Below the pieces are notes generated by a model. That model was not told where the DNA came from, did not search any database, and saw nothing but the letters and a program-made list of their open reading frames with translations. Shown here one piece after another: positions 63,456 through 64,000 of a stretch of 64,000 bases of DNA. Source of the DNA: Elysia chlorotica (lineage: Eukaryota > Mollusca > Gastropoda > Plakobranchidae); the NCBI GenBank assembly GCA_003991915.1, contig RQTK01000784.1, forward strand, positions 1-64,000, written 5' to 3'. Position 1 is the first letter of the stretch, and each line of letters starts with the position of its first letter. A program made the translations under genes and the position numbers.

Positions 63456-64000
63456 TTTGTCAAACTAGATCTATGTACTAATGTAGCTATGTTTTGTGAA
63501 AGTGTTTTTGTAGTTTTTTTTTTAATATAGGCCTATCGGGTTTGAAGGGTTGTAGTTGTTAATCAATCGCGCAAGTAAGATCTATTTTTCGTCCTTGCAC
63601 AATTGGTCTTACAATTTTGTCTTTATCTCAGCTGCCAGTGGTCGTATAAAAATAGATCATACATAATTGGAAAGGGCATGAACTCTTCTTATTTCATGTG
63701 GGGCTTGCTGGGGTCCTAACAGTTGATCATGGGGAAAAGTTTCAAGAGTGAAGCATTTGCTCTGTACCCACTGGGGGCCTCTTCGGCCCCAGACCCCCAC
63801 GCTGAAAAATCAGTGGATTTCATCGAACTTGAGTAGCAGCGCTGATAAATGGAAAGAGGGTATTTTGTTCATTTTCTGTCATTTTTTGTGTTAATTTACA
63901 GGCAGCAAACTGACCACTTGGGTTTTAAAGAGTTTAAGTTGGTCAACCAATATTTTGTTTTGGTTAAGTCTTAGAAGTAGACTGTAGGTCTAGGCACAAT
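63456..64000. other. Intergenic, right end
   Basis: No gene seen. A small hairpin (CTGGGGGCC...GGCCCCAG, about 63768-63790) is the only structure noted. Confidence 0.5.

Noticed and set aside
63768..63790. GC-rich hairpin as a bacterial-type terminator
   Set aside because: Imperfect stem, no following T run, and the genome is eukaryotic.

Overview
The window is animal nuclear DNA: AT-rich, densely split by introns and full of decayed retroelements and long (GA)n tracts. It is dominated by one large minus-strand gene, NCAPD3, which encodes the HEAT-repeat subunit D3 of condensin II. I placed 38 coding exons between 56252 (start codon) and 2775. They join in phase into 1,394 codons that align, in order, with my recall of the vertebrate protein as far as the conserved segment near the end of the HEAT array. 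The C-terminal tail and stop codon are not visible and should lie to the left of position 1. The mix of CR1-like LINEs, tRNA-headed SINEs and Ty3/gypsy remnants suggests a mollusc, probably a gastropod. That is an inference, not something the sequence proves.

Layout from left to right. 1-2770: downstream intron of NCAPD3 holding an imperfect duplication and a broken CR1-like LINE (about 870-2280, minus). 2775-19546: exons 38 to 27, with introns holding a SINE split by a nearly perfect copy of nearby sequence (4832-5925), a LINE endonuclease fragment (about 6375-6640), several (GA)n tracts and a transposon-like ORF fragment (about 15595-16086). 19570-20345: a 43-bp minisatellite. 20480-21240: a decayed reverse-transcriptase LINE. 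23815-38448: exons 26 to 12, with a well-preserved piggyBac-like non-autonomous transposon (26241-27117, TTAA target sites), SINEs and an interspersed repeat called Rep-A here. 41027-49975: exons 11 to 3. 50400-52560: a dead Ty3/gypsy pol inside intron 2. 53857-56252: exons 2 and 1.

56253-64000 is intergenic. I see no host gene in it. It holds a SINE, the 3' end of a second Ty3/gypsy element with its LTR (58770-59534), a LINE 3' end (60120-60590), two short tandem repeats, and an inverted pair of an unclassified repeat (61320-61530 and 63310-63455).

There is only one recognisable host gene, so no multi-gene system can be described. The most interesting signals are structural: the 215-bp duplication inserted in a SINE, the TTAA element with twin subterminal palindromes, a 24-bp perfect palindrome flanked by 8-bp direct repeats, the uniform strand of the (CT)n tracts in NCAPD3 introns, and an SQ/TQ cluster in the NCAPD3 linker. 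Exon boundaries come from reading splice sites, phase and similarity recalled from memory; none has been checked with transcripts.
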